Shown: positions 16,701-26,258, numbered from the stretch's first letter. The stretch is 64,000 nucleotides of DNA from Streptomyces sp. NBC_00223 (GCF_036199905.1 NZ_CP108109.1:682001-746000); one strand, 5' to 3'. A program made the numbers and translations. Notes: generated by a model not told the origin, from the letters alone.

Positions 16701-18437
16701 TTGGGCGAGGATCGCGGCAATTCGGGCAGGCAGCTGCCCCGGCTGCGGCTCGACGACCTGTTGGAGGAGTTGCAGGTCCGGATCGACGCGGTGCGCGGCA
16801 CCCGGGACCGTGTGCACAGCCTGCTGGAAGCGGTGCTGTCCGTCGGGCAGGAACTGGACCTCTCCCATGTGCTGCGGCGGATCGTGGAGACCGCCGTGGT
16901 GCTGGTGGACGCCGAGTACGGCGCCCTCGGAGTGATCGGCGAGGACGAGCGGCTGTCTGACTTCCTGACCGTCGGGGTCCCCGACGAGCAGATCGAGGCG
17001 ATCGGCCCGCTGCCGTCCGGGCACGGGATCCTCGGCGAGCTGATCCGCCACCCCGAGCCGCTGCGCCTGCCTGAGCTGTCCGCGCACCCGGCGTCGTACG
17101 GCTTCCCGGCCGATCACCCGCCGATGCACTCGTTCCTCGGGGTGCCGATCCGGGTGCGGGACGAGGTGTTCGGCAACATCTACCTGACCGAGAAGCGCGG
17201 CGGCCAGGAGTTCGACGGCGAGGACGAGACCCTGCTGTCCACGCTCGCGGTCGCCGCGGGCGTCGCGATCGAGAACGCCCGGCTCTACCGGACCGCCCGC
17301 GAGGGCCAGTTGTGGATGACGGCCAACGCCGAGGTCGTCAGCAAGCTGCTGTCCGGAGCCGATGAGATGGACGTGCTCCGGCTGATCGCCCAGCACGGCC
17401 TGCGCATCCTGTCGGCCGACCTGGCCGTGGTGGCGCTGCCCGTCGCGGGCACGACCGAACTCCAGGTGATGATCGCCGACGGGGTGGAGGCCGACGCCCA
17501 CCGGGCGCTGCTCCTGCCGCGCGAGGGCAGCTTCATGGGCGCCGCGATGGCCGCCGGGCGGCCGATCACCACCCCGCGGATAGCCAAGGACTCGCGGGTG
17601 ACGGTCGGGCCGCCGCGCTGGGACGGCCTCGGGCCCGCGGTCGCGGTGCCGATGGTCACCGACGACGGGGTGCGCGGCGCGCTGCTGCTGGCCCGCCGGG
17701 AGGCCGCGGCCCCCTTCACCGAGGCCGAGACGTCACCGCTGCTCGCCTTCGCCGGTCAGGCGGCCCTGGCCCTGGAACTGGCCGACCGGCGGCGCGGCGC
17801 CGAACAGCTCGCGCTCCTGGAGGACCGCGACCGGATCGCCCGTGATCTGCACGACCTGGCCATCCAGCGGCTCTTCGCCACGGGCATGACGCTGCAAAGC
17901 GCCGTGCGGTTCATCGAGCACCCCGAGGCCGCCGAGCGCCTGCTGCGGGCCGTGGACGACCTCGACGAGACCATCAAGATCATCCGTTCGACGATCTTCG
18001 GGCTCAGGTCCCACGACTCCGGGCGCGCGTCCCAGGGGCTGCGCGCCCGCGCGGCGAAGGCCGTCGAGGAGGCCGCGCGCACGCTCGGATTCACCCCCTC
18101 GCTGCGGATGGAGGGGCTGATCGACACGGACGTGCCGGGCGCGGTCGCCGACGACGCCCTCGCCGTGCTGGCCGAGGCCCTGTCCAACGTGGCGCGGCAC
18201 GCGCGGGCGTCCGGCGCCGAGGTCTCGCTCGTGGTGGGGGCCGGCGTTCTCACCGTCACGGTCACCGACGACGGGGTCGGCCTCACCGACGGCGGCCGCC
18301 GCAGCGGCCTGGGCAACCTCGCGGAACGGGCGGAGCGGCTCGGCGGCGAGTTCCGGATCGGGCCCGGGCCGCAGGGCGGCACCCGCCTGGTCTGGCGGGT
18401 GCCGGCGTCGCCGCCGTCGGCGGGGCCACCGCGGTAG
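16701..18437 (+). CDS. DevS/OsdK-like sensor histidine kinase with two GAF domains
   Basis: A 578-residue soluble kinase. GAF domain 1 spans about 55-205 and GAF domain 2 about 225-375. The HisKA_3 dimerisation helix carries His384 in RDLHDLAIQRLFATG, and the ATPase domain ends the protein (LAEALSNVARHARASGAEVS, DDGVGLTDGG). This is the layout of mycobacterial DevS/DosT and Streptomyces OsdK oxygen/redox sensors. TTG 16701 is chosen because GGAGGG lies four bases before it and no ATG or GTG in frame has a better site. The matching response regulator is at 20200-20904. Whether the first GAF binds heme cannot be told from sequence alone. Confidence 0.88.
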   Translation: MGEDRGNSGRQLPRLRLDDLLEELQVRIDAVRGTRDRVHSLLEAVLSVGQELDLSHVLRRIVETAVVLVDAEYGALGVIGEDERLSDFLTVGVPDEQIEAIGPLPSGHGILGELIRHPEPLRLPELSAHPASYGFPADHPPMHSFLGVPIRVRDEVFGNIYLTEKRGGQEFDGEDETLLSTLAVAAGVAIENARLYRTAREGQLWMTANAEVVSKLLSGADEMDVLRLIAQHGLRILSADLAVVALPVAGTTELQVMIADGVEADAHRALLLPREGSFMGAAMAAGRPITTPRIAKDSRVTVGPPRWDGLGPAVAVPMVTDDGVRGALLLARREAAAPFTEAETSPLLAFAGQAALALELADRRRGAEQLALLEDRDRIARDLHDLAIQRLFATGMTLQSAVRFIEHPEAAERLLRAVDDLDETIKIIRSTIFGLRSHDSGRASQGLRARAAKAVEEAARTLGFTPSLRMEGLIDTDVPGAVADDALAVLAEALSNVARHARASGAEVSLVVGAGVLTVTVTDDGVGLTDGGRRSGLGNLAERAERLGGEFRIGPGPQGGTRLVWRVPASPPSAGPPR

Positions 18438-18501
18438 GGCGGGTACGGGAGCGGGTCGCGTCGTACGGTTGCCGCCGGTCCGATTGTCGTACTGCCGCCC
18501 G

Positions 18502-19473
18502 CTAGTTGTCCGTCACGTCGCGGAGGGGGCGGCGCGGGGTGGGCCTGCCCTCGCGGCCGTAGCCGAGCCGGATCAGCATCTGGACGTGCTCCACGCCGCC
18601 GCGCGGATCCCGCAGCACCCACCGCAAGTCCGTCCACTCCAGGGCCTGGTGCATCAGCGAGGCGCGTACGTCGTGCGCGGTGGCGACCAGCAGGGCGTGC
18701 TCCAGCGCCTGGCCGGCCCGCAGCCAGTCGGCGGGGCGGTCGTGGCCGGTGGACAGGACGGCGATCACCGGGTGCCGTTCGAAGAGGGCGGGCGGCCGAC
18801 GGTCCGCCGGGCGCAGGGCCGAGAAGTCCCGTACGGGCAGGTGTCCGTCGGCGTCCTGCGGGCCGAGCGCCCAGCCGGGCAGCCCGTCGGGGGCGTCGTC
18901 ACGAATCCACTCGCGGCTCTCGGCCCTGCGTTCGGGGTCGCTGATGTTGCGTGACTCGGCCTCGGCGGTGAGCCGCAGCAGGCGGATGGTCTCCGCCGCG
19001 CCGCGTACGGCCAGCAGGGCGCCTTCCGCGTGCGCGGCCTCGACCAGTTCGGTCAGCACGCCCGGGGCCAGCGGCCGGTCGGAGAAGGGCAGTCGGCTGG
19101 TGTGCCGGCGCCACAGCACGTCGTACAGGTCCTGGCCGTGGTGGGCTCCGCCGGGCAGCGGGCCCGCGAGCCGGACGGACGCGAGCAGGTCGGGTTCGGC
19201 GGGGTCGGGCAGCAGCCGTACGACCGGCTCCCAGCCGAAGTGCGCGACGGCGACCCGCAGGTTGAACAGCGCGGCGCCGACGGACACGTGCAGGGCTCTG
19301 GCCAGCGGGTCGGCTCGCCGCAGCGTGCGGTCGGCCGAGGCGCGGACCTCGACCGTCGAGGTGTCGGGGTCGAGCCGGTAGCGCCACGGCTGGGTGTTGT
19401 GGATCGAGGGCGCGGCCACCGCAGCGGAGATGAGCTTCTCCAGGGTCGCCGCGTCCAGTGCTGTGGACCTCAT
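18502..19473 (-). CDS. Acg-like nitroreductase family protein
   Basis: A 323-residue protein. The N-terminal AAVAAPSIHNTQPWRYR segment at about residues 15-31 and the later WRRHTSRLPFSDRPL are signatures of the Acg/Rv3131 branch of the nitroreductase fold. In mycobacteria these proteins belong to the DosR dormancy regulon. ATG 19473 has GGAGGAG immediately upstream. It converges with the kinase gene, with 64 bp between stops. Many Acg-type proteins have lost usable flavin binding, so enzymatic activity should not be assumed. Confidence 0.87.
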   Translation of the reverse strand: MRSTALDAATLEKLISAAVAAPSIHNTQPWRYRLDPDTSTVEVRASADRTLRRADPLARALHVSVGAALFNLRVAVAHFGWEPVVRLLPDPAEPDLLASVRLAGPLPGGAHHGQDLYDVLWRRHTSRLPFSDRPLAPGVLTELVEAAHAEGALLAVRGAAETIRLLRLTAEAESRNISDPERRAESREWIRDDAPDGLPGWALGPQDADGHLPVRDFSALRPADRRPPALFERHPVIAVLSTGHDRPADWLRAGQALEHALLVATAHDVRASLMHQALEWTDLRWVLRDPRGGVEHVQMLIRLGYGREGRPTPRRPLRDVTDN

Positions 19474-20199
19474 GCCGTTCTCCTCCCGACCGTCCGGTGC
19501 TCCCGGGTACGTACGTCCAGCCTCGCGTCCGGGAAGCGGGCCCGGCAGGGCCCGTCGGTCACCCCACGTGGGCCACTCGGCCCTCCCCGCCGTGCCGGCA
19601 CGGGCCACGCGTCCCGGTAAGGCGTCGCCCCGCCCCCGCCCCCGCCTCTGCGGGAAGGCGGCCGAAGGCCGGGAGGCCCGGGAACCGCCACCGTTGGCAA
19701 CGGCGGCCCGGCCCGGCAGGGGGGCGAGGGCTCCAGAGGCAGTTGAGACCAGCGACGGGCGACCCCGGCGGACCCCGCCCGGCAAAGGACAAAGCCCACA
19801 CGGCACCCGACAACAGTCCGGCGAGGCATCGCTTCGCCCCCGCCCCGGCGGGAAAGCGACCGAAGGGCGGGAGGCCCGGAGGCAGAGCCCGGAACCGCCC
19901 CCGTTGGCAAGGCCGACTCGGCCGGGCAGAGGGCGAGGCCGTCGACGCCGACCCGGCCACGCCACAGCCGTCCCCGACCGGGACGGGGGCCCAGCGATGC
20001 CGTAACCAGCGACGGGCGACCCCGACGACCCCCGCAGAGGACGAGGCCCACGAGGGCCAAGCCAACCGGCCCGGCCGGGCGCGCGGCGCGCAGCGCCGGA
20101 AACTGTCCCCGACGGCAACCGGCCGGGCCCCACACCGCACGCCCGCGGCGCGCGGCCGTCCGCCGCGTCGGCCGTCGCACCCGCGCAAGGGAATCGCGG
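19474..20199. repeat. Non-coding interval holding a degenerate two-copy repeat
   Basis: No gene is supported in these 726 bp. Two diverged copies of a roughly 200-240 bp unit can be read, about 19613-19806 and 19818-20055. Shared landmarks are a GCCCCCGCCCC tract, CGGGAGGCCCGG, CCGTTGGCAA, GGGCGAGG and CCAGCGACGGGCGACCCCG, in the same order in both. A partial third copy may follow. The open frames across it are arginine-rich and unconvincing. Confidence 0.65.
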
Positions 20200-20904
20200 T
20201 CAGCGGGGGCCGTGGGCCGGAGGCGGGGGCGTGCCCTGGGTGGCGATGACGGCCGCCTGCACTCGGCGTTCCACCCCCAGCTTCGCCAGCAGCCGCGACA
20301 CATTGTTCTTGACCGTCTTCTCCGACAGATACAGCCGCTTGCCGATCTGCCCGTTGGTCAGGCCCTCGCCGATCAGGCCGAGGATCTCGCGCTCGCGCGG
20401 CGACAGTTCGGCGAGCGCCTGTGCCGCGTTCCCCTGTGTGCTGTCGTTCTCCTCGCCGCGCAGGCTGCTCATCAGCCGCGTGGTCGTGGCCGGGTCGAGC
20501 ATCGACTGCCCGGAGGCGACCGTGCGGACGGCCGCGACCAGGTCGGAGCCCTTGATCTGCTTGAGCACGTAGCCCGCCGCGCCCGCCATGATCGCGTCGA
20601 GCAGCGCGTCGTCGTCGTCGAACGACGTCAGCATCAGGCAGGCCAGCGCCGGCATCCGCGAACGCAGCTCCCGGCAGACGGTGATGCCGTCGCCGTCCGG
20701 CAGCCGTACGTCGAGCACGGCGACATCCGGCCGCAGCGCCGGGCCCCTGGCCACGGCCTGCTCCGCCGTCCCGGCCTCGCCGATCACCTCGATGTCGGGC
20801 TCCGCGTCCAGCAGGTCATGGACTCCGCGCCTGACGACCTCGTGGTCGTCCAGCAGGAAGACCCTGATCGGCGCCTGCGCTGAGAACTGCCGTGCCTCGG
20901 TCAT
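20200..20904 (-). CDS. DevR/OsdR-like NarL-family response regulator
   Basis: A 234-residue response regulator. The receiver domain has the acidic pocket [11 protein letters not shown] (Asp19-Asp20), phospho-acceptor Asp65 in [13 protein letters not shown] and Lys in [11 protein letters not shown] LuxR-type DNA-binding domain closes the protein ([20 protein letters not shown], then [20 protein letters not shown]). The [18 protein letters not shown] helix is typical of DevR/DosR. It is the likely partner of the GAF-domain kinase at 16701. Its probable targets are the surrounding nitroreductase, phosphoketolase, DoxX and CBS genes. ATG 20904 is used. Confidence 0.88.
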   Translation of the reverse strand: MTEARQFSAQAPIRVFLLDDHEVVRRGVHDLLDAEPDIEVIGEAGTAEQAVARGPALRPDVAVLDVRLPDGDGITVCRELRSRMPALACLMLTSFDDDDALLDAIMAGAAGYVLKQIKGSDLVAAVRTVASGQSMLDPATTTRLMSSLRGEENDSTQGNAAQALAELSPREREILGLIGEGLTNGQIGKRLYLSEKTVKNNVSRLLAKLGVERRVQAAVIATQGTPPPPAHGPR

Positions 20905-20977
20905 GTCCGCCGGTCCTCGTCCTGTCGTCCGTCCGCCCCGGTCTCCGATCATCGCGCGCGCCGCCCCGCCCGTACCA

Positions 20978-20992
20978 GGGCCGAACGGTCCC
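20978..20992. promoter_or_regulatory. GGGCCG-type dyad between osdR-like and phosphoketolase genes
   Basis: GGGCCGAACGGTCCC lies in the divergent promoter region, 162 bp before phosphoketolase and 74 bp before the regulator start. It shares its GGGCCG-NN-CGG core with the sites at 15637 and 23740 and resembles the spacing of the DosR box. Confidence 0.5.
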
Positions 20993-21153
20993 CCGTTCGG
21001 CGCACCCCGGGCGGCCCGGCGGGGACGCGGGCCCCGGAGCAGCCGTACGCCCGCCCGGGGCTCCCCCGGCGAGGACGCCCCGGATGGCCCTATCGGGCGG
21101 TATGCGGGGCAGCCGAGGGTGAAGGGGACCACCCCGATCCCGCGGAGGAAGAC

Positions 21154-23550
21154 ATGTCCGACGTTCCCACGCCCGAACCCGCCGCCCTCGGCGACGACGA
21201 GCTGCACGCCCTGGACGCGCACTGGCGGGCGGCGAACTACCTGGCCGTCGGGCAGATCTACCTCATGGCCAATCCGCTGCTGACCGAGCCGCTGCGCCCC
21301 GAGCACATCAAGCCGCGGCTGCTCGGCCACTGGGGCACCTCCCCCGGGCTGAACCTGGTGCACACCCACCTCAACCGGGTGATCGCCGCCCGCGACCTGG
21401 ACGCGATCTGCGTCTGGGGCCCCGGCCACGGCGGTCCGGCCGTGCTCGCCAACTCCTGGCTGGACGGCACCTACACACAGACCTACCCGGACATCACCCG
21501 CGACGCCGCCGGGATGGGCGCGCTCTTCAAGCAGTTCTCGTTCCCCGGCGGGGTGCCCAGCCATGTCGCCCCCGAGACCCCGGGCTCGATCCACGAGGGC
21601 GGCGAGCTGGGCTACTCGCTCTCCCACGCCTACGGAGCCGCCTTCGACAACCCCGATCTGCTGGTCGCCTGCGTGATCGGCGACGGCGAGGCCGAGACCG
21701 GGCCGCTGGCCGCGTCCTGGCACAGCAACAAGTTCCTCGACCCGGTCGACGACGGCGCCGTGCTGCCGATCCTGCACCTCAACGGCTACAAGATCGCCAA
21801 CCCCGCCGTGCTCGCCCGCCTCCCCGAGGCCGAACTGGACGAGCTGCTGAGCGGATACGGCCACGACCCGATCCATGTCACCGGCGACGACCCGTTCACC
21901 GTGCACCGCGCGATGGCCGCCGCGATGGACACCGCCCTGGACCGTATCGACGCGATCCGGGCCGAGGCACGTGGCGGAAGCGCCGCGTACGGCGGAGGCG
22001 ACCGTCCGAGCTGGCCGATGATCATCCTGCGTACGCCCAAGGGCTGGACGGGCCCCGCGGTCGTCGACGGGCTGCCGGTCGAAGGTACTTGGCGTTCCCA
22101 CCAGGTGCCGCTGGCCGCCGTACGCGACAACCCGGAGCACCTGCGGCAGTTGGAGGAGTGGCTGCTGTCGTACCGCGCCGACGAGTTGTTCGACGCCGAC
22201 GGCCGGCCGCGCGAGCAGGTGCTGGCCCGCGTACCGCGCGGTGAACGCCGGCTCGGCGCCAATCCGCACGCCAACGGCGGTCTGCTGCTGCGCGATCTGC
22301 CCCTGCCCGACCCGGACCGGTTCGCCGTACCGGTCGACAAACCGGGGGTGACCCTCCACGAGCCGACCCGCGTACTCGGCAGCATGCTCGAACAGGTCAT
22401 GGCCGACACCGCGGAGCGGCGCGACTTCCGTCTCGTCGGCCCGGACGAGACCGCGTCCAACCGGCTCCAGGCGGTCTACGAGGCGTCGGGCAAGGCGTGG
22501 CAGGCGCGGGTCCTGGCGGTGGACGAACACCTCGACCGGCACGGCCGGGTGATGGAGATCCTGTCGGAACACACCTGCCAGGGCTGGCTGGAGGGCTATC
22601 TGCTGACCGGCAGGCACGGGCTCTTCTCCTGCTACGAGGCCTTCGTCCACATCGTCGACTCGATGGTGAACCAGCACATCAAGTGGCTGCGCACCACCCG
22701 CTCCCTGCCCTGGCGCCGCCCGATCGCCTCGCTCAACTACCTGCTCACCTCCCATGTCTGGCGGCAGGACCACAACGGCTTCTCGCACCAGGACCCCGGC
22801 TTCATCGACCACGTGCTCAACAAGGCGCCCGAAGTCGTGCGCGTCTATCTGCCGCCGGACACCAACACCCTGCTCTCCGTGGCCGATCATGTGCTGCGCT
22901 CGAAGGACTACGTCAATGTCGTCGTCGCCGGGAAGCAGCCCAGCTTCGACTGGCTCGATCCCGCCGCCGCCCGCGCGCACTGCGCCAGGGGCGCCGGGGT
23001 GTGGCAGTGGGCCGGCACCGAGGACGGCCGCGGCGAGCCCGATGTCGTCCTCGCCTGCGCGGGCGACGTCCCCACGCTGGAGGTGCTGGCCGCCGCCACA
23101 CTGCTGCGCGAGCATCTGCCCCGCCTCGCGGTGCGGGTGGTCAACGTCGTGGACCTCGCCCGGCTGCTGCCCAAGGAGGAGCACCCGCACGGCATGTCCA
23201 ACCCCGAGTACGACGCCCTGTTCACCCCCGACAAGCCGGTGATCTTCGCGTACCACGGCTATCCCTGGCTCATCCACCGCCTCGCCTACCGCCGTACCGG
23301 CCACGACGACCTGCATGTACGCGGCTACAAGGAGATCGGTACGACCACCACGCCGTTCGACATGGTCGTGCGCAACGACCTCGACCGCTACCGCCTCGTC
23401 ATGGACGTCATCGACCGTGTCCCGGGCCTGGCCGTACCCGCCGCGCCCGTACGGCAGTTGATGGAGGACACCCGGCTGCGGCACCACACGTGGATCCGCG
23501 AGCACGGTACGGACCTGCCGGAGGTGGCGGGGTGGAGCTGGGGCGGGTGA
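21154..23550 (+). CDS. xfp: Xylulose-5-phosphate/fructose-6-phosphate phosphoketolase
   Basis: A 798-residue thiamine diphosphate enzyme cleaving xylulose 5-phosphate (and often fructose 6-phosphate) with phosphate to acetyl phosphate plus an aldose phosphate. Family landmarks are [35 protein letters not shown], the TPP-binding [11 protein letters not shown] and [20 protein letters not shown]. Length matches the family (about 790-820). GGAGGAAG precedes ATG 21154. Its place among hypoxia/dormancy-type genes suggests a role in making acetyl phosphate and ATP when respiration is limited. Confidence 0.95.
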   Translation: MSDVPTPEPAALGDDELHALDAHWRAANYLAVGQIYLMANPLLTEPLRPEHIKPRLLGHWGTSPGLNLVHTHLNRVIAARDLDAICVWGPGHGGPAVLANSWLDGTYTQTYPDITRDAAGMGALFKQFSFPGGVPSHVAPETPGSIHEGGELGYSLSHAYGAAFDNPDLLVACVIGDGEAETGPLAASWHSNKFLDPVDDGAVLPILHLNGYKIANPAVLARLPEAELDELLSGYGHDPIHVTGDDPFTVHRAMAAAMDTALDRIDAIRAEARGGSAAYGGGDRPSWPMIILRTPKGWTGPAVVDGLPVEGTWRSHQVPLAAVRDNPEHLRQLEEWLLSYRADELFDADGRPREQVLARVPRGERRLGANPHANGGLLLRDLPLPDPDRFAVPVDKPGVTLHEPTRVLGSMLEQVMADTAERRDFRLVGPDETASNRLQAVYEASGKAWQARVLAVDEHLDRHGRVMEILSEHTCQGWLEGYLLTGRHGLFSCYEAFVHIVDSMVNQHIKWLRTTRSLPWRRPIASLNYLLTSHVWRQDHNGFSHQDPGFIDHVLNKAPEVVRVYLPPDTNTLLSVADHVLRSKDYVNVVVAGKQPSFDWLDPAAARAHCARGAGVWQWAGTEDGRGEPDVVLACAGDVPTLEVLAAATLLREHLPRLAVRVVNVVDLARLLPKEEHPHGMSNPEYDALFTPDKPVIFAYHGYPWLIHRLAYRRTGHDDLHVRGYKEIGTTTTPFDMVVRNDLDRYRLVMDVIDRVPGLAVPAAPVRQLMEDTRLRHHTWIREHGTDLPEVAGWSWGG

Positions 23551-23739
23551 GGGCGGGGGCTCCAGATCCGGTGCCGGCGGGCTGAGTCGAAACGGCCCTG
23601 GTGGGCAGGCGGGTTGACGTACGGCCGTGGCGTACGCGAGTCGGTGTGCGCCCGGGGTGGGAACGCGCGAGTCGGCGCACCACCGGGGTCGTACGTCCCG
23701 TGTGGTCCCGGTGCGCGCTCCGAACGGTCCTTGTCGGCA

Positions 23740-23753
23740 GGGCCGTTCGGCCC
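23740..23753. promoter_or_regulatory. GGGCCG-type palindrome upstream of the DoxX gene
   Basis: GGGCCGTTCGGCCC lies 99 bp before the DoxX start, in a 302-bp interval between phosphoketolase and DoxX that is otherwise without features. It has 6-bp perfect arms around TT and matches the dyads at 15637 and 20978. Confidence 0.5.
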
Positions 23754-23852
23754 ACCGGAACGGGTCGTCGGCCCCCAGCGGGCCGGGGGCGGCGCGCGGG
23801 ACAGTGAAACCGCAGGCAGAAACGGGCAGCACTCATCGACCAGGGAGTCATC

Positions 23853-24491
23853 ATGGCCGTTCACGACCACGCCGCCGGGCAGCGGAGCGGGGCTCATCTC
23901 CCGTCCTGGTACAAGGGGTTGACGAGCCGGGCCGGACGCGCGGACGGCACGGCGGCCGCCGCGGCGGTGAACACCGCGGTCGTCGCCCGCTCGCTCGCCG
24001 TCGTCCGGATCACGACCGGATTCGTGTTCCTGTGGGCGTTCCTCGACAAGACCTTCGGCTGGCACTACGCCACCGGTTCGGGCAAGGGCTGGACCGACGG
24101 CGGCTCGCCCACCAAGGGCTTCCTCTCCGGCGTCTCGGCGGGCCCGCTCCAGTCCTTCTTCCACTCCATCGCGGGTGCGGGCTGGGCCGACTGGCTGTTC
24201 ATGCTGGGCCTGCTGGCGATCGGCCTCGCGCTGATCAGCGGTGTCGCCCTGCGGCTGACGGCGGTCGCCGGCACCGTGCTGATGGCCATGATGTGGGCCG
24301 CGGAGTGGCCGCCCGCCCAGCACCTGTCGACCGGGGCGCCCAGCATGTCGTCCAACCCGTTCGTCGACTACCACGTCGTCTACGCCCTCGCGATGATCGT
24401 CTTCGCGGTGGCGGCAGCGGGCAACACCTGGGGGCTCGGCCGGATCTGGGCCGCGATCCCCGTCGTCCGCCGTCACACCTGGCTCCGCTGA
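23853..24491 (+). CDS. DoxX-family membrane protein
   Basis: A 212-residue protein with four predicted membrane segments: ARSLAVVRITTGFVFLWAFL near residue 45, WLFMLGLLAIGLALISGVAL, VAGTVLMAMMWAA and VYALAMIVFAVAAAGN. DoxX/DoxD proteins are quinone-linked or redox-stress membrane proteins; some are subunits of thiosulfate:quinone oxidoreductase. The cytoplasmic N-terminus is rich in alanine. GGGAG precedes ATG 23853. Placement beside phosphoketolase and an OsdR-like system suggests a part in redox balance under oxygen limitation. The exact function is unknown. Confidence 0.85.
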   Translation: MAVHDHAAGQRSGAHLPSWYKGLTSRAGRADGTAAAAAVNTAVVARSLAVVRITTGFVFLWAFLDKTFGWHYATGSGKGWTDGGSPTKGFLSGVSAGPLQSFFHSIAGAGWADWLFMLGLLAIGLALISGVALRLTAVAGTVLMAMMWAAEWPPAQHLSTGAPSMSSNPFVDYHVVYALAMIVFAVAAAGNTWGLGRIWAAIPVVRRHTWLR

Positions 24492-24530
24492 GCCCCCTCC
24501 GCCGAGTCCCCTCCGCTGAGTCCCCTCCGC
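24489..24530. repeat. Three 14-bp direct repeats at the end of the DoxX gene
   Basis: Three contiguous copies of YGAGYCCCCTCCGC start at 24489, 24503 and 24517. The first includes the TGA stop codon of the DoxX gene and the last abuts the terminator hairpin. Confidence 0.8.
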
Positions 24531-24531
24531 C

Positions 24532-24568
24532 CCGCGGCCCGTACGCTCCCCCGGCGTACGGGCCGCGG
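24532..24568 (+). terminator. Strong terminator hairpin after the DoxX gene
   Basis: A perfect 15-bp inverted repeat (CCGCGGCCCGTACGC and its complement) with a 7-base loop lies 41 bp downstream of the DoxX stop. Confidence 0.75.
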
Positions 24569-24782
24569 CCATGTCCGGGGTGAGGCGGGGGCGGCCGGTG
24601 CGGACGTCAGCGGTGTTCGCTTGGTGGCTGTCATGTCCCCGACTGCGGGCCCCTACGCGGCGGCCGAGGCCCGCGACGACCGGACAATTCACGCCATCGC
24701 GGTGGCGCCCACCGGGAAGATGCTGTCGTAACTCTTGTCACTTGCGCGTCGACCCCATACGGTTCCGTGCTCGGAGCCACTT

Positions 24783-24796
24783 TGGGAGCGCTCCCA
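24783..24796. promoter_or_regulatory. CebR-type operator, site 1 of the GH12 gene
   Basis: A perfect TGGGAGCGCTCCCA palindrome, identical to the box upstream of the SGNH hydrolase at 11821, lies 73 bp before the GH12 start. The rest of the 377-bp upstream region shows nothing else clear. Confidence 0.9.
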
Positions 24797-24805
24797 CGGA
24801 TCGCG

Positions 24806-24819
24806 TGGGAGCGCTTCCA
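24806..24819. promoter_or_regulatory. CebR-type operator, site 2 of the GH12 gene
   Basis: TGGGAGCGCTTCCA differs from the CebR box at one position and starts 23 bp after site 1, about two helical turns, which favours binding of two repressor dimers on one face. Confidence 0.82.
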
Positions 24820-24868
24820 CGGGCGCTTGCTCATCCCCCCACCTTCCGTGCCTGTTTGAAGGGTCAGC

Positions 24869-26191
24869 ATGAAGACGCTAAGGCAAGCTCTCCGATCAAC
24901 CCGCAAGGCCGTCGTGGCCTCCGTGGCGGCACTCGGCCTCGGTGTGGGCGGTCTGCTCACACTGACGACCGCCCCGGCCGCTCACGCGGACACCCAGATC
25001 TGCACGCAGTACGGCTCGACCACGATCCAGGGCCGCTACGTCGTGCAGAACAACCGCTGGGGCACCTCCGAGGCCCAGTGCATCAACGTCACCAGCACCG
25101 GCTTCCAGGTCACCCAGGCCGACGGTTCCGTCGCCACCAACGGCGCCCCCAAGTCGTACCCGTCGATCTACAACGGCTGCCACTACACCAACTGCTCGCC
25201 GGGCACGAACCTGCCCGCGCAGCTCAGCTCGATCAGCAGCGCGCCGACCAGCATCTCGTACACGTATGTCAACAACGCGGTGTTCGACGCCGCGTACGAC
25301 ATCTGGCTGGACCCGGCGGCCAAGAAGGACGGCGTCAACAAGACCGAGATCATGGTGTGGTACAACCATGTCGGTTCCATCCAGCCGGTGGGCTCCAAGG
25401 TGGGCACGGCGAGTGTGGCCGGGCGCAACTGGGACGTGTGGACCGGTAACAACGGTGGCAACGACGTGATCTCCTTCGTCTCGTCCTCGGCGATCGACAG
25501 CTGGAGCTTCGACGTCAAGGCGTTCGCCAACGAGACGATCAACCGGGGTCTGGCCCAGAACTCCTGGTACCTCACCAGCGTCCAGGCCGGTTTCGAGCCC
25601 TGGCAGAACGGCGCGGGCCTGGCCGTCAGCTCCTTCTCCTCGACGGTGAACATCGGCGGCGGGTCAACCACCGGCGGTTCGACGACTGGCGGTTCGACGA
25701 CCGGCGGGACCACCACGGGCGGCACCACCACTGGTGGGACCACGACTGGTGGGTCGACCACCGGCGGGACCACGACCGGCGGCACCACCACGGGCGGTTC
25801 GACGACCGGCGGTTCGACGACCGGCGGGACCACCACCGGCGGGTCGACCAACGGCGGCTCCACCGGCGGCACCGGCTCCTCCGGCTGCAAGGTGACCGTC
25901 ACCCCGCAGTCCTGGTCCGGCGGCTTCACCGCTGACGTCAAGGTGGCCAACACCGGCTCCAGCGCCATCAGCAGCTGGAAGCTGGGCTTCACCCTCCCGT
26001 CCGGCCAGACCATCACCAGCGCCTGGAACGCCACGGTCAGCCCGTCCTCCGGCGCTGTCACCGCGACCAACCTCTCCTACAACGGGACGATCCCGGCCGG
26101 CGGCTCCCAGTCGTTCGGCTTCCAGGGCACGACCTCGGGTGCGTACGCCGCACCCACGGGCTTCACGCTCAACGGCGCTGCCTGCTCCTGA
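24869..26191 (+). CDS. Secreted GH12 endoglucanase with C-terminal CBM2 (CelB-like)
   Basis: A 440-residue exported cellulase. The signal peptide ends at AHA (residue 40). The GH12 domain spans about 41-262, with the catalytic nucleophile Glu160 in KTEIMVWYNH and acid/base Glu243 in QAGFEPWQ. A long linker of Ser/Thr-Thr-Gly-Gly units (about 264-338) leads to a CBM2 module (CKVTVTPQSWSGGFTADVKV, ending with NGAACS) that binds crystalline cellulose. It cuts internal beta-1,4-glucan bonds. Two CebR boxes lie just upstream, so cello-oligosaccharide induction is expected. Confidence 0.94.
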   Translation: MKTLRQALRSTRKAVVASVAALGLGVGGLLTLTTAPAAHADTQICTQYGSTTIQGRYVVQNNRWGTSEAQCINVTSTGFQVTQADGSVATNGAPKSYPSIYNGCHYTNCSPGTNLPAQLSSISSAPTSISYTYVNNAVFDAAYDIWLDPAAKKDGVNKTEIMVWYNHVGSIQPVGSKVGTASVAGRNWDVWTGNNGGNDVISFVSSSAIDSWSFDVKAFANETINRGLAQNSWYLTSVQAGFEPWQNGAGLAVSSFSSTVNIGGGSTTGGSTTGGSTTGGTTTGGTTTGGTTTGGSTTGGTTTGGTTTGGSTTGGSTTGGTTTGGSTNGGSTGGTGSSGCKVTVTPQSWSGGFTADVKVANTGSSAISSWKLGFTLPSGQTITSAWNATVSPSSGAVTATNLSYNGTIPAGGSQSFGFQGTTSGAYAAPTGFTLNGAACS

Positions 26192-26199
26192 CCAACCCC

Positions 26200-26258
26200 G
26201 AGGGGCGCCCCACCGCCCCTCACCCCGCGCCGTCCGCCCTCTCGGGGGCGGACGGCGC
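26200..26258 (+). terminator. Two tandem hairpins after the GH12 gene
   Basis: The first hairpin (26200-26207 with 26214-26221) has 8-bp perfect arms. The second (26227-26239 with 26246-26258) has 13-bp perfect arms, GCGCCGTCCGCCC and its complement, and a 6-base loop. The remaining 230 bp to the DUF397 gene show no feature. Confidence 0.72.

Noticed and set aside
25664..25875. Repeats of ACCACCGGCGG-like units resembling a tandem or CRISPR-like array
   Set aside because: They encode the Thr/Ser-Gly linker between GH12 and CBM2; there are no spacers, and codons vary while the peptide repeats.
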